The notes beneath the pieces were generated by a model that did no database searches, was not told where the DNA came from, and saw only the letters and a program-made list of their open reading frames with translations. From Dama dama (Eukaryota; Chordata; Mammalia; Artiodactyla; Cervidae), in assembly GCF_033118175.1 (NCBI RefSeq), contig NC_083711.1:40062001-40126000 (forward strand): a DNA stretch of 64,000 nucleotides. Direction: 5' to 3'. The translations under genes were made by a program, and so were the position numbers. This document shows positions 1-11,763 of the stretch, piece by piece. How positions within the stretch are numbered: position 1 is the stretch's first letter; every line of letters begins with the position of its first letter.

Positions 1-2400
1 CTGGTTTCCTCAGTGTGTATGCCCAGAAGTGGGATTGCTGGGTCATATGGCAGTTCTATTTCCAGTTTTTTAAGAAGTCTCCACACAGTTTTCCATAGCG
101 GCTATACTAGTTTGCATTCCCACCAACAGTGTAAGAGGGTTCCCTTTTCTCCACACCCTCTCCAGCATTTATTGCTTGTAGACTTTTGGATAGCAGCCAT
201 CCTGACTGGCGTGTAATGGTACCTCATTGTGGTTTTGATTTGCATTTCTCTAATAATGAGTGATGTTGAGCATCTTTTCATGTGTTTGTTAGCCATCTGT
301 ATGTCTTCTTTGGAGAAATGTCTGTTTAGTTCTTTGGCCCATTTTTTGATTGGGTCATTAATTTTTCTGGAATTGAGCTGCAGGAGTTGCTTGTATATTT
401 TTGAGATTAATCCTTTGTCTGTTTCTTCATTTGCTATTATTTTCTCCCAATCTGAGGGCTGTCTTTTCACCTTACTTACAGTTTCCTTTGTAGTGCAAAA
501 GCTTTTAAGTTTCATTAGGTCCCATTTGTTTAGTTTTGCTTTTATTTCCAATATTCTGGGAGGTGGGTCATAGAGGATCTTGCTGTGATTTATGTCGGAG
601 AGTGTTTTGCCTATGTTCTCCTCTAGGAGTTTTATAGTTTCTGGTCTTACATTTAGATCTTTAATCCATTTTGAGTTTATTTTTGTGTATGGTGTTAGAA
701 AGTGTTCTAGTTTCATTCTTTTACAAGTGGTTGACCAGTTTTCCCAGCACCACTTGTTAAAGAGGTTGTCTTTTTTCCATTGTATATCCTTGCCTCCTTT
801 GTCAAAGATAAGGTGTCCATAGGTTCGTGGATTTATCTCTGGGCTTTCTATTCTGTTCCATTGATCTATATTTCTGTCTTTGTGCCAGTACCATACTGTC
901 TTGATGACTGTGGCTTTGTAGTAGAGTCTGAAGTCAGGCAGGTTGATTCCTCCAGTTCCATTCTTCTTTCTCAAGATTACTTTGGCTATTCGAGGTTTTT
1001 TGTATTTCCATACAAATTGTGAAATTCTTTGGTCTAGTTCTGTGAAAAATACCGTTGGTAGCTTGATAGGGATTGCATTGAATCTATAGACTGCTTTGGG
1101 TAGAATAGCCATTTTGACAATATTAATTCTTCCAATCCATGAACACGGTATGTTTCTCCATCTGTTTGTGTCCTCTTTGATTTCTTTCATCAGTGTTTTA
1201 TAGTTTTCTATGTATAGGTCCTTTGTTTCTTTAGGTAGATATACTCCTAAGTATTTTATTCTTTTTTTTGCAATGGTGAATGGTATTGTTTCCTTAATTT
1301 CACTGTCTGTTTTTTCATTGTTAGTATATAGGAATGCAAGGGATTTCTGTGTGTTAATTTTATATCCTGCAACTTTACTATATTCATTGATTAGCTCTAG
1401 TAATTTTCTGGTAGAGTCTTTAGGGTTTTCTATATAGAGGATCATGTCATCTGCGAACAGTGAGAGTTTTACTTCTTCTTTTCCTATCTGGATTCCTTTT
1501 ACTTCTTTTTCTGCTCTGATTGCTGTGGCCAGAACTTCCAACACTATGTTGAATAGTAGTGGTGAGAGTGGGCACCCTTGTCTTGTTCCTGATTTCAGGG
1601 GAAATGCCTTCAATTTTTCGCCATTGAGGGTGATGCTTGCTGTGGGTTTGTCATATATAGCTTTTATTATGTTGAGGTATGTTCCTTCTATTCCTGCTTT
1701 TTGGAGAGTTTTAATCATAAATGAGTGTTGAATTTTGTCAAAGGCTTTCTCTGCATCTATTGAGATAATCATATGGTTTTTATCTTTCAATTTGTTAATG
1801 TGGTGTATTACATTGATTGATTTGCGGATATTAAAGAATCCTTGCATTCCTGGGATAAAGCCCATTTGGTCATGGTGTATGATTTTTTTAATATGTTGTT
1901 GGATTCTGTTTGCTAGAATTTTGTTAGGGATTTTTGCATCTATGTTCATCAGTGATATTGGCCTGTAGTTTTCTTTTTTGGTGGCATCTTTGTCTGGTTT
2001 TGGAATTAGGGTGATGGCGGCCTCATAGAATGAGTTTGGAAGCTTACCTTCTTCTGCAATTTTCTGGAAGAGTTTGAGTAAGATAGGTGTTAGCTCTTCT
2101 CTAAATTTTTGGTAGAATTCAGCTGTGAAGCCATCTGGTCCTGGGCTTTTGTTTGCTGGAAGATTTTTGACGACAGTTTCGATTTCCTTGCTTGTGATGG
2201 GTCTGTTAAGATCTTCTATTTCTTCCTGGTTCAGTTTTGGAAAGTTATACTTTTCTAAGAATTTGTCCATTTCATCCAAGTTGTCCATTTTATTGGCATA
2301 GAGCTGCTGGTAGTAGTCTCTTATGATCCTTTGTATTTCAGTGTTGTCTGTTGTGATCGCTCCATTTTCATTTCTAATTTTGTTAATTTGCAGAGACAAC
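1..2400 (-). mobile_element. Young L1 LINE (Bovidae L1 type), 5'-truncated, continues past left edge
   Basis: Minus-strand L1. The reverse complement encodes the L1 ORF2 reverse transcriptase and C-terminal region without interruption. The element stops abruptly at about 2400, inside ORF2, so the 5'UTR, ORF1 and ORF2 endonuclease are absent: an ordinary 5'-truncated copy. The ORF2 C-terminus, 3'UTR and poly-A tail lie left of base 1. It closely resembles the copy at 39051-40289, so both belong to a young L1 lineage. The left TSD cannot be checked because that end is outside the window. Confidence 0.93.
102..2399 (-). pseudogene. L1 ORF2 fragment: reverse transcriptase and C-terminal region
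   Basis: Open frame of 765 codons. L1 ORF2p nicks target DNA and primes reverse transcription of L1 RNA; this piece lacks the N-terminal endonuclease. Visible RT landmarks are SPGPDGF near residue 85, RPISL near 146, GTRQGCPLSP at 271-280, and the catalytic FADD at about 315-318. The C-terminal region follows, ending near a Cys-rich CWRGCGEKGTLLHCWWECK segment. The frame ends at 102 in this window, while complete mammalian ORF2 is roughly 1,270-1,280 residues. The apparent Met start is only the first ATG after the truncation. An intact frame implies a recent insertion, but a 5'-truncated copy cannot move itself. Confidence 0.9.
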
Positions 2401-2503
2401 CTTATTTTCTTTATAAATCAGTTAAAAATTATTTATCCAACCTGTTAAGCTACAAACCCCACTGTGTATACAGAAAGGTGTTCACTATTACTCAAAAGGA
2501 ACT

Positions 2504-2548
2504 GTGTGTCTGTAAGTGTGTGTGTGTGTGTGTGAGTGTTTGTGTGTA
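2504..2548. repeat. (GT)n microsatellite, imperfect
   Basis: A run of TG dinucleotides with a few interruptions, directly left of a MIR fragment. It is a likely length polymorphism. No other function is visible. Confidence 0.85.
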
Positions 2549-2685
2549 CATTCTGCAAAATGGGGATAATCATAGCTACTACTTGATACATTAATTGTAA
2601 AAGCTAACTATGTGAAAACTATAAAGTGCTCAGAACAGTGTTAGAAACTGTAATTTTTTCAGTAAACATTTGTTGCTATTATTGG
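2549..2685 (+). repeat. MIR SINE, 3' half
   Basis: Contains the MIR-like run AAAATGGGGATAATCATAG followed by AAAGTGCTCAGAACAGTG and a degenerate 3' end. It is heavily diverged, as expected for this pre-placental family. Confidence 0.7.
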
Positions 2686-2687
2686 TT

Positions 2688-2995
2688 CAGTTCAGTTGCT
2701 CAGTCGTGTCCGACTCTTTGCGACCCCATGGATTGCAGCACACCAGGCTTCCGTGTCCATAACCAGCTCTCAGAACTTGCTCAAACTCATGTCCATTGAG
2801 TCAGTGATGCCATCCAACCATCTTATCCTCTGTCGTCCCCTTCTCCGCCCACCTTCAGTCTTTCCCAGCATCAGGGTCTTTTCCAGTGTGTCAGTTCTTC
2901 ACATCAGGTGGCCATAGTATTGAGTTTCAGCTTCAGCATCAGTCCTTTCAACGAATATTTGGGACTGATTTCCTTTATGATTGATTGATCCAATA
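2688..2995 (-). mobile_element. BovB (RTE) LINE 3'-end fragment
   Basis: Begins at the left with the BovB tail motif (TTCAGTTCAGTTGCTCAGTC and GCGACCCCATGG in antisense) and runs about 300 bases into the C-terminal coding region. Similar tails recur at 11623, 21199, 23424 and 60510. This is a standard 5'-truncated BovB copy. I could not find a TSD. Confidence 0.88.
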
Positions 2996-3574
2996 GATAC
3001 CAATTTTCACATAATAATACACAAGTAAGCAACTTTTTATAGAGACTTTTTATTGAAATATTTACAGTTATTTCATGGTCTGTTGGTATCACAGACAGAA
3101 TTTTAGCTTTGTTTTTCATACTGTGGGTATTTATATATTTAGCTTCATTGAGACATGATTTTTGTCTATTTAAACCCCACATATCCTTCAAGGTGCACCT
3201 ATAAGTTACCTTTTCCTTAAAGTTTTGTGTGTTTCCAACTCTAACATCTATGTCAACCACTGTGAGTAGCAATGTCATTCCTCCCTCATTGGGGAAAAAA
3301 AAACCTATTCACTCAACAGTCTCATTCAGTTTTCTTTTCCCTTTTTCTCCTAACTTCATTGGAAAATTCTTTAAGGTCAAGGATTATCATGTAGCTCATC
3401 TTTGTACACCTTATATTAATCAGTAAACTTTGTATACTAAAGGTACTCAAGAAGACTGTTTTATGCCTAGTGTAACTAATACAATTGACATTGTGGACTA
3501 GTAACTGAAATAAGACCCAAATTAAATTTTCACTGGCAAGGAGCAGGTTTTAATAAGAAAAAAACATGGTAGGC
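2996..3574. other. Unannotated AT-rich DNA
   Basis: I recognise no repeat, gene or RNA here. Short open frames on both strands have no recognisable domain. Confidence 0.5.
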
Positions 3575-3935
3575 CATCTGTTATGGTCTCAATTTTGTGC
3601 CCCCAGAAGTCCTAACACTTGGTGCCTTAGAATGTAATTTTATTCATTGATAGAATGTTAAAAGAGGTAATTGGGTTAAATGAGATCATAGGAGTGGCTC
3701 TGACCCAAGATGACTGGTGTCCTTGTAAGTGGAGGCGGTACCGGGATTTGTGCACAGAGAAGGACCAGAAGGGAGGCCAGCGCAGCTGGGGGGCATATCT
3801 ATAGGCCAAGGAGGGATGCTTCAGAGGAAACCAGCCCTGCCAACACCTTGATCCTAGACCTCCAGCCCCCAGAACGGTGAGACAATTAACTTCTACTGTT
3901 TAAACCATCTAGTCTACGAATAAACCATCTAAATC
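3575..3935 (+). repeat. MLT1-type (MaLR) LTR remnant
   Basis: Matches the general pattern of MLT1-like LTRs: a GCCCCCAGAAGTCCTAAC-type start, GACTGGTGTCCTTGTAAG in the middle, and CCCTGCCAACACCTTGATC then CCAGAACGGTGAGACAAT near the end, where related LTRs carry the polyadenylation region. No retroviral genes flank it. The remnant is old and degenerate. Confidence 0.7.
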
Positions 3936-4019
3936 ACCTTTTCATTCGATCTACAAAATCAGTCAGTGTGTTTAAGTGAAAGAGATTAAATAAGTAAAGC
4001 TTACAAAAAGCAGACCTTA

Positions 4020-4175
4020 CTTTTATGGTTTGAGTTATGCCCCCCTTCCCTAATCTATATGTTGAAGTCCTAAGCCCCAATACCCTCAAAAGTGACCTTA
4101 TTTGGAAATAAAATCACTGCAGATGTAAATAGTTAAGAGGTACCCATATAAAGTGGTCCTCTAATCCACTGCTAT
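4020..4175 (+). repeat. Second MaLR/MLT1-like LTR fragment
   Basis: The run ATGTTGAAGTCCTAAGCCCC followed by GTGACCTTATTTGGAAATA and GCAGATGTAAATAGTTAAG resembles the 5' part of MLT1-like LTRs. The 3' half is missing. It may be an independent insertion or a rearranged piece of the LTR at 3575-3935. Confidence 0.6.
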
Positions 4176-6764
4176 AGCATCTTTGTAAACTATGAGTTGG
4201 AATGTAGATACTCCTCTGCCTTCACTTTAAACCTCTTAGCTTATCTTAATACCACTGAAAGTATATTTTGAGAACTAATAAATGTGGTCGTATGAAATAA
4301 GAAAAAAGCAAAAGCAAAACCCACTGGTCATAGGCCTTCACACTGGCATTTGCTGAGCATTCTCAAGGGCACTATTGCAACTGCTTGTGAAAATTACATC
4401 ATAATTCAACCTAATCTTAGAGAGGCATTTGCCTGCTCATTGACAGAACATTGAGATAATGGATGAATAAGTAGATGTCTATCTATAAAATGTATTTATG
4501 GAATCAGGTTGGCTAACCATGACCATCAGAAAACATTTGGACTTTTCTCTCTGAATCAGGAATTATTTTTTCCATGGAATCAGGAATTTTTATATGTCCT
4601 ACCCACTTCCTGCAAAAACCTCCTTAGCATCAGTCCCGTACAAGAGGCCCTAGTAGTATGTTCCCATAGTCAAATGCTTTCTGTAATATTTTTGGAAAAA
4701 TAAATTGTATTCTTTTACCTTAAAAGAGGCCTTCAAAATTCTGTAAGTATCTGAATCCACCTCTGTCTCTGACAGCAACATTCACACTCCCTGTCAAGAG
4801 CATAGGCTTGAAACTTCCTGGTTGTAGCTTCAGGGGAATATAGGTGCAGAACCTAGCTGGGCTAAGCTAAATTTCCCCATTAAATGCTGCTGGTCTCACT
4901 CATGGGTGGCAGAGAGCTAAAAGAAGTGCCAGTGTTTCAAATTCTGTCCCAGAAATTGACAGTAGATTCTATGATACTATTAAAATTTGTTTCACATCAA
5001 GGCTAAATACTCTTTCCCTTAGACCGGTCACACTTCAACTAAATAGGAAATATATGGCAGAGAAATCCAGTTGAAGATAGAGAGAGAGATTGGGTGAGAG
5101 AGAAAGAGAGAGAATTTTAAAAGCAAGGGAATAATATGGAATGAATTTTTTTACAGATAAAAATCAAGTGATGTCTGAAAATAAAGTTTATCTTATCTTT
5201 ATCTTAGAGAAACATAATTGGCATTTAAAACTTAATTGTTTTTAAAATGTATTCCCTTTTAGAAAAGCTTGAGGATTAATTTTAAAACATGTTTGGAAGA
5301 TAGGAAAACTAAAGAATAAAAATATTCTCAATATGAGTGACACAGAGCAAAGGAGAGGTAATGATGAAAGAAAAACTTTGAACTCCTGTTTTAATCCTCA
5401 TGTCCCTAAAGTCAAGTGAAACCATTAAAAGGGAAAATAAAATTATCTTACTTGATATTCCTTTTTTATTTCAGTAAGTTATGCAAAAGGTTGAAAAGTG
5501 CTCTATTCTTTTTAATGCGACCAATTGTCCTACTAGCTGAAAACTATTATCTGCTGACTACCATATGAAAGTGATAATTCATCTGCCATCAATGTGATAA
5601 ATTAACTCTATTTGATCTAGGTATGGTAGTTACTGACTGTTATGAAATGTTGCTGAACTTCAGCCAAATGCTTATCAGAACATGTTTTAATTAAACTTAA
5701 CACCAGGATTTAATTACTGATAATATTTTCATTAAAAAACTTAGATCTCACAATAAAAATCTGGAAAATTCAACACAGCCAAGGCATTCCATAATAACTG
5801 GTAGATTTTGCACTGTAAGTATCAAGTTGAAAAATCATTTTAAATATGTTTCTAAATCTTACTCCCACCCCAAATCCAGAGGTCTATATTTGCTTTCCTG
5901 TTCTTTCCCAATTTTCATAAAGGAATACAATGACATTAGATGATGCACCTTTCCTTAAATATTTAATACAATGTCTTTCAAAGTAGTCTTTGGGATAAAT
6001 CTACTTTTCTCGGATCTGAAGCATATTTTTTTCTGATAAATCATTGTAGTTTAAACTGAGTATTTATCTGTTATATTTAAGTGTCCATAATTCCCTAAAG
6101 AAGTTCCAAAAGAGCTCCTTAGCATATGATCTAATTTGACACTCAGAAACTTGTCTTTATGAGCGGTAACTCTCCTGCAGTGAACAATAAAATAGTCTAT
6201 TGGATTTATTGCTTTTAATTTTACAAACTGAAAAGAAAGTCTGTCTTAAGCTACATAATTTAAATAACTCATTTTTCAATAGTATGCTAACTGGTATGTA
6301 TAAGTACACCAAATTCACCAGATTCAACTAATGCCTGATATTAATGAAAAATCTAACAATAGACTTGCTTAAATCTCAGTTACTGACATTCGTGTGCAAC
6401 AAGATAAATCTCAGTATGAAAAGATATTCTTACATATACAATTAAAAAATCAAAATGTTTTCTTTCAATGGGTTGCAGCTTCTTTGTCAGGAATAGCTGA
6501 TAACTAGGGAAGAGCCAGAAGAAGGGCTCAGGTTTCAGGAAGTTGCACCTGTGATTTCAGCTGCTGCAGATCAATGGCAGATACTCAAGCTGAAACTGCA
6601 GAAGCTATAAAACTGTTGACAGCAGAAATCAATTTTATTGCCCTCACATTCCAGAGTGAGCACATCAGGAATAGAGAACCACTTGCATATCAATCTGTAG
6701 ACTACCAGATGGAGCCATATTATTTTGAGACTCCTTTTAAATTTTGTCATTATTTTTATTTGAA
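4176..6764. other. Repeat-poor AT-rich DNA with a short (GA)n tract
   Basis: No young repeat and no convincing coding sequence. An imperfect GA/GAGA tract lies at about 5076-5115. A weak MIR-like antisense trace may exist around 4330-4440. I see nothing else that I can name. Confidence 0.45.
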
Positions 6765-6890
6765 TAATAATATTTGCTTTTTATTGAGTACCTACTGTGT
6801 GTCAGGCATTAGTAGAGGTTATTTCTAGTTCACAGATGATGAAAGTGAGGTTCCCAGGGAATAAATAATCTGCCCAAAACCTCAAGCCCC
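6765..6890 (-). repeat. MIR SINE, antisense
   Basis: TTATTGAGTACCTACTGTGT followed by TCACAGATGATGAAAGTGAG and a CTGCCCAAAACCTCAAG run is the antisense of the MIR 3' and central region. It is diverged but ordered as expected. Confidence 0.7.
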
Positions 6891-7445
6891 TTCCTCATCT
6901 ACAGAGTGATTTTAACTGGCATGTTAGATTGGAAACCACATGACATTATTATGATTCTCCACGTAAGATGGTCCCTGAACCAAGAAGCAGGACTAGACTT
7001 ACAAGTAAGTCTAAGACACCATTCTGGATCTGCTGAATCAAACTTTCATTTTAACAAGATCCTCATATGAGTCATACGCACAATCAATTCACAAAGCACT
7101 ATATATTGCTCTGTTTTATTTAAAACATTCAAGAGACCCTTATGGATATCTTTATCTCGTCAGCAAATTAAAATCAGTGACTTACTTGTAAACATATACA
7201 AAAGTTTCAGCAGTCACACTTTCAGGTGTATAAGTAATGTATGAATTAAGGGAAAGAATTGAGGAAAGTAGCATTTTAAAAAAATGTTGCTAAGAAGTAC
7301 AGTACATCAGATTTGTTCTAATGTAAACTCAAAGATGTTTCATAATTTAATGTCCAAATCTCAACAGTATGCATTTTCTCAGCAGAAATAATTATATAAC
7401 AGTCATATTTTTTATTTAAAAATCAACTACATTTATTCTTTTGTT
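6891..7445. other. Unannotated AT-rich DNA
   Basis: No recognised repeat, gene or RNA. Confidence 0.4.
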
Positions 7446-7740
7446 ACCCATTCATCCATTCAACAAGTATTTGCTGAACACGTACAAGCCTGTGTCCCAA
7501 ATTTTGCCAGTATCAGAATCAACTGGACGGCTTGTTAAAACGCAAGTTTTAGGCCCTACCCCCAGAGTTTCTGACTCAGTGCCTTCCTAACAAGGACCAA
7601 ATAATGCTGATGCTATTAGTTCAGAGCCTACACTTTGAAGATGATAGGCATTGTACTAGGTATTTGGAAGATTATAATGATGAATTAGGTACTCTTTCCT
7701 CTAGAAATCTACACTCACGTTGGTCAACTATAATGACCTC
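7446..7740 (-). repeat. L2 LINE 3' end, antisense, split by a MER5A
   Basis: The left piece (7446-7505) has CATTCAACAAGTATTTGCTG and the right piece (7646-7740) has GCATTGTACTAGGTATTTGG, both typical of antisense L2 3' ends. The MER5A at 7506-7645 separates them. The two halves are collinear, so the MER5A inserted into the L2. Confidence 0.65.
7506..7645. mobile_element. MER5A-type hAT-Charlie non-autonomous DNA transposon
   Basis: Contains ATCAGAATCAACTGGACGGC, GGCCCTACCCCCAGAGTTTC and a CACTTTGAAG end, the core pattern of MER5A. No transposase is encoded. Confidence 0.7.
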
Positions 7741-8839
7741 ACAAATATATGAAAGGTAGAAATTGATAGTCAAAAAGGAGTTACAAAATAAATACTACCA
7801 GTATTGAAACACGGAATGGTACATAATTTCAGATGAAAAGACTGAAATGGAATTTAGGGAAAAGTTGATGCTGTGCTTACAACAAACTGTGGGTAGAATT
7901 TGTTCTACTAGAATTTAATGGGAAAGACATTCTCGGGATAAAGAATAATTGCGTATAAACTAAGACAGAGAAATATAAGAATATAAAATAGAAGTGAACA
8001 GTGAGTTTCTGCATCACAGTTTTTGAGAATGAGGAAAAAAAGATGTAAAACAGAAAAAAAATTAGATATCAGAGAGCAAAGGTTGAAACTAAGGGCACTG
8101 GACACTTATTATAGTAAACGGAGTCATAGTATTTTAAAATAATAGAAATATAATCAGTTCTATGTTTTAGGAAGCTTAACCTAGAAACTTGCCTTAGTTC
8201 CTACAGCTAACATGTCCCAGAAGTAGCATTCTAAACACTGGTCTTCTTGACTCCCAAATTTTCACTTTCCATTCCTTCATTTTCCAAATTAAAACACAGG
8301 GCAAAGAGTGATAAAATGGAAACTAAATGTAGCAAGTTCAAGGGCAAGATGGATCAAGATGATGGATAGATAAGAAGATGCAGGAGATTAAGTGTGTTCC
8401 TAAACAGGAGAGAGAATGAAAAGGAAACAATTCAGAGAGAAACTTGAGGTGTAGTATTTTAAGATCAGTGGCTGGCCAAGCTATGGAAAGGAAGGTAGCT
8501 TATCCTCCCACTCTAATGGGAGGAAAGCAGAAGTCAATAAGCAAAGATATAGATCATCTATTCCACGTAGCAGATACAAATGAAAAAGGTACAGAGGACT
8601 TCCCATAAGATTGTGTATCTGAGGAGGTCTTTTATTGTTAGCAAAGTGCAACAGCAAGGCATTTGGAAAGGGTAAAGAGGAAAGTGTAAAGACTGAACAA
8701 TTGAGAAATTTAGAGAATTTAAAATAGACATGTTTCCAATAGAAGACTAACCAGAACTTTTTTGTGTGTTTTTTTAAAGCCCAAACAAGAAGTTGTGTTC
8801 TTATAGTTCAGTGTTAGTTTAAAACATCACCTTCTAAAA
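7741..8839. other. Unannotated AT-rich DNA
   Basis: No repeat family or coding exon recognised. A 65-codon open frame on the minus strand (7908-8105) is hydrophobic but has no recognisable domain or other support. Confidence 0.4.
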
Positions 8840-9085
8840 TAACACATTCCATACCCATCACTGCATCTCCCTGATTTCCACCACCCTGTTTTAACACACT
8901 CTGTACTTAAAATTATTTTACTTATTCACTTGTTTGTTTCTTGTTTACCATTATTAATTTATATAATCAGGGAATGTAGATACTTTATCTGTCTTTCCCA
9001 GAACATACTTTAGTGACTAAACGATGTTCCGTACCTGTTAGGAAATCAAACACACAATACTTGTTAAATGAATAAATGTTATTTT
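8840..9085 (+). repeat. L2 LINE 3' end
   Basis: TTATTTTACTTATTCACTTG, then GGGAATGTAGATACTTTATC, ending with ACTTGTTAAATGAATAAATG, follows the order of an L2 3' end in sense orientation. Heavily diverged. Confidence 0.65.
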
Positions 9086-9120
9086 ATGAATTTGCCATAT
9101 GACTGAGAAATCCTACCAAA

Positions 9121-9190
9121 CATTCTCAAAAGTTGGAGATTGGAATAATATAGGACTAGAGAGTTGTGGAGAATATAACTAATGCCAAAA
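9121..9190 (+). repeat. Upstream copy of a ~70-bp dispersed direct duplication
   Basis: Nearly the same sequence occurs again at 9868-9938. Both contain AGGACTAGAGAGTTGTGGAG followed by AATATAACT. By eye the two copies differ at about ten positions. The sequence is not from a repeat family I recognise. Confidence 0.8.
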
Positions 9191-9344
9191 AATGTGGATA
9201 TTTAGCATACAAAAGGTATCGAATTGCCTGATTATGAAGCAGATTCAGTCAGACAAGAGATGCTAGAAGAGTACAAATGTGAAAGCTACTTTTGGAGTAA
9301 GTAGTTCTCAAAGTGTAGTCCAGGGCAAGCAAGACCAACATCTC

Positions 9345-9490
9345 TCCGGTAGTTGTTCCATCACTAATTCATGTCCAACTCTTTGAGCATGCCAGGCTTT
9401 TTTCTCCATCACAACTCCCAGAGCTCGCTCAAATTCATGCCCATCAAGTCACTGATGCTATCCAACAGTCTCATCCTCTGTCATCCCCTT
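9345..9490 (-). mobile_element. BovB 3'-end fragment, degenerate
   Basis: Antisense BovB tail region: CATGTCCAACTCTTTGAGCA, GAGCTCGCTCAAATTCATGC and CCATCAAGTCACTGATGCTA. A stretch of the usual tail is deleted after CTCTTTG. It is more diverged than the other BovB copies in the window. Confidence 0.8.
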
Positions 9491-9572
9491 CTAAGAGAAC
9501 TCTGAAAACAAAAGAAAATGAAACTCCGAGCATTCTTACAACAATCCTTAAAAGTTCATGGTGGTGGAGGTT

Positions 9573-9777
9573 TTAGTCACTAAATCTTATCCGACTCTTT
9601 GCGACCCCATGGACTGTAGCCTACCAGGTTCTTCCATCCATGGGATTTTCCAGACAAGAATACTGGAATGGGTTGCCATTTCCTTCTCCAGGAGATCTTC
9701 CCAACCCAGGGATTGAACCCAGGTCTCATGCATTGTAGACAGACACTTTACCATCTGAGCCACCAAGGAAGTCCTGG
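9573..9777 (-). mobile_element. Bov-tA SINE (tRNA-Glu-derived head), antisense
   Basis: Starts with the BovA unit (CGACTCTTTGCGACCCCATG) and ends with the tRNA-derived head, in antisense: GGGATTGAACCCAGGTCTC and ACTTTACCATCTGAGCCACC. The B-box-like sequence remains, but this is a SINE promoter relic and not a tRNA gene. Confidence 0.9.
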
Positions 9778-9867
9778 TGGAAGACCTTCTATGAAGGAAG
9801 CCTTAAATGTTCACTGGGTTACTAAGTTCTCAAAATATACTACTTACCCAAATAAAATTAATTGTAT

Positions 9868-9938
9868 GTTCTCAAAATTTGGAGATTTGAATAACACAGG
9901 ACTAGAGAGTTGTGGAGAATATAACTCATGCAAAAAAA
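9868..9938 (+). repeat. Downstream copy of the ~70-bp direct duplication
   Basis: Partner of 9121-9190, about 750 bases away in the same orientation. It lies within the DNA that separates the two MER5A halves, so this copy is probably the derived one. Confidence 0.8.
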
Positions 9939-10060
9939 ACAAAAAGTACTTGTTAGGAATTTAAATTATCTGCCCCACCTGAGAGCTGCTACTCCATATA
10001 TTTTAACAAGGCTTTCAGGTGATCTGTTCCAAAGTAAAGTTTGAGATCCATGCTTTAGCT

Positions 10061-11622
10061 GTGAGGACACTGCCTAATGATAAAATTACACATAAAATAA
10101 ACTGTTCTACATAGATCATGAAAAATATAAATAAAATTACACTTAAAAGATATTATTTTACAGATATCATGAGTAATATTCAATCAAAGTATATATTTCA
10201 CAATTTTTCCTCTGCTCAAGATACTCTACTTATTTACTTTGTTGAAGGCAGAATTCACACATCTATAAGTAGGGCTCAGATCCTGTCATTATTGAATTAA
10301 CCTTGCAATCTTGAAAATCAGCAATTCTCAGGCTTTTACTCTACATTTAGTCTGCTGTAGATAAATCCCTAAAATGGAATTTTTTTTCAAATCTTCTCTC
10401 TTTACTCCAAAAGTATTTATTGCTCTGCAAATTGCAGTCATCTCCATTAGCTAAGACTCACAACTGAGAAGTTGAACTAAACTCATTTTAATGTATTTGT
10501 CACTATAAATTTGACTTATATCTATGTCTAAATATATCAAATATATTTGATATTTATCTCTACATCAAATTTGTGTTTGATTTATCTCTATAAATTATTT
10601 AGTTCTTTTCGAGGAAAATTTGTGCAGTGTCTCTGATTTTTTTCACCTAAAAATTGCCAGAACAACAGCAACCCTATAATGTTCCATGAGGAAAAAATGA
10701 AATGGAATTAAATGAACACAGAAATATCAACCCACTACCTAGAAATCGGACATACATTCTCAGGACCTTATCTAACAGGTATTGAAAGTTTGATTAGGAT
10801 TTCCTGCCAATGGAATATGGCTTTACTATTAAAAAAAAAAAAAAAAAAAAAAGCTTAAAGAGTCTGTTTAGGATGCTTAACAACTTTCCAAATGATCTAC
10901 ATTGCCACTACAGATGAAATACCTCTGTCAGCCACATCAGACTGATTGGAAAAAACCATAAACAAGTGCCAAATTGCATTTCTAATGAATTCCCTTAGCA
11001 GAGAAACCCAGGGAGAGCAGCAAATTGAAAATTAAATTGGTGCCATGACTGAGGCAGATAACTAGGGGGATGGGAATTAGAGGTTGGAAGTGTCAAATAG
11101 GGGTTAGAAATAGAGTGACTGCCCTAATGCATGATCTTATAAGAGATAGACTCAGACTGATCATAGAAAAGTAGCCAAACCTTGACAGAAAAAGCTTCAG
11201 TCAGTGTAAATAGTTGGGACACATAGGTAGTTAAAGTTTCACAGTTAGTTTTAATCAGGTTGTTATGTCAACTGGCTTGTGGGCAAAATTGTATGCTCCT
11301 AAATAACTGTGGTTATAGTAGGCCACGTTTACAAAATACAAATAATCCAAAGTATTGGGGATTTCCTCTCTGTGTGTTTGAAGAGAACTACTTCCTCCCA
11401 CTCTGTTTAAAGATGACCAGATTGACTCTCACAAGAGAGGATTTGAGTTCACCAGAGATGATACCATAGTCATTGTCTAGGATGTGTGAAAAATTTAAAA
11501 CAATAAGGCCTTTAGAATATCCTGGCCTGAACTGAAGACAGGGTAAAAATGTAAGGTACGCTATTGTGTACTCTGGTGTCTACTACACAAACCTGACTCT
11601 CGCATACCTTTGTAAGACAATG
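10061..11622. other. AT-rich DNA with a poly-A run and a short palindrome
   Basis: Contains a 22-base A run at 10831-10852 and a perfect 20-base palindrome, ATATCAAATATATTTGATAT, at 10534-10553. No element with a TSD could be tied to the A run. No gene recognised. Confidence 0.5.
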
Positions 11623-11763
11623 TCAGTTCAGTTCAGTTGCTCAGTCGTGTCTGACTCTTTGCGACCCCAAGAATCACAGCATGCCAGGCCTCCCTGTCCA
11701 TCACCAACTCCCGGAACTTACCCAAACTCATGTCCATCGAGTCAGTGACGCCATCCAGCCATC

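Larger units (their letters stand above)
9298..10060 (+). mobile_element. MER5A-like DNA transposon, split by about 600 bp of inserted DNA
   Basis: The left end at 9298-9350 has TAGTTCTCAAAGTGTAGTCC. The right part, about 9944-10060, has ACTTGTTAGGAATTTAAATT and TTTCAGGTGATCTGTTCC, ending with AAAGTTTGAGATCCATGC. Between them lie a BovB tail, a Bov-tA SINE and the second copy of the 9121 duplication. Assigning both halves to one element is an inference from their order. Confidence 0.5.

Noticed and set aside
6574..6828. 84-codon open frame starting with MADTQAE
   Set aside because: The C-terminal third is an antisense MIR. No domain or splice support for a gene.
9690..9777. tRNA-like sequence (also at 33680, 43040, 43160, 50440, 53130)
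   Set aside because: These are tRNA-Glu-derived heads of Bov-tA SINEs, diverged and fused to BovA units, not tRNA genes.
10831..10852. 22-base A run as the tail of a processed pseudogene or SINE
   Set aside because: No gene-like or SINE sequence upstream and no TSD found.
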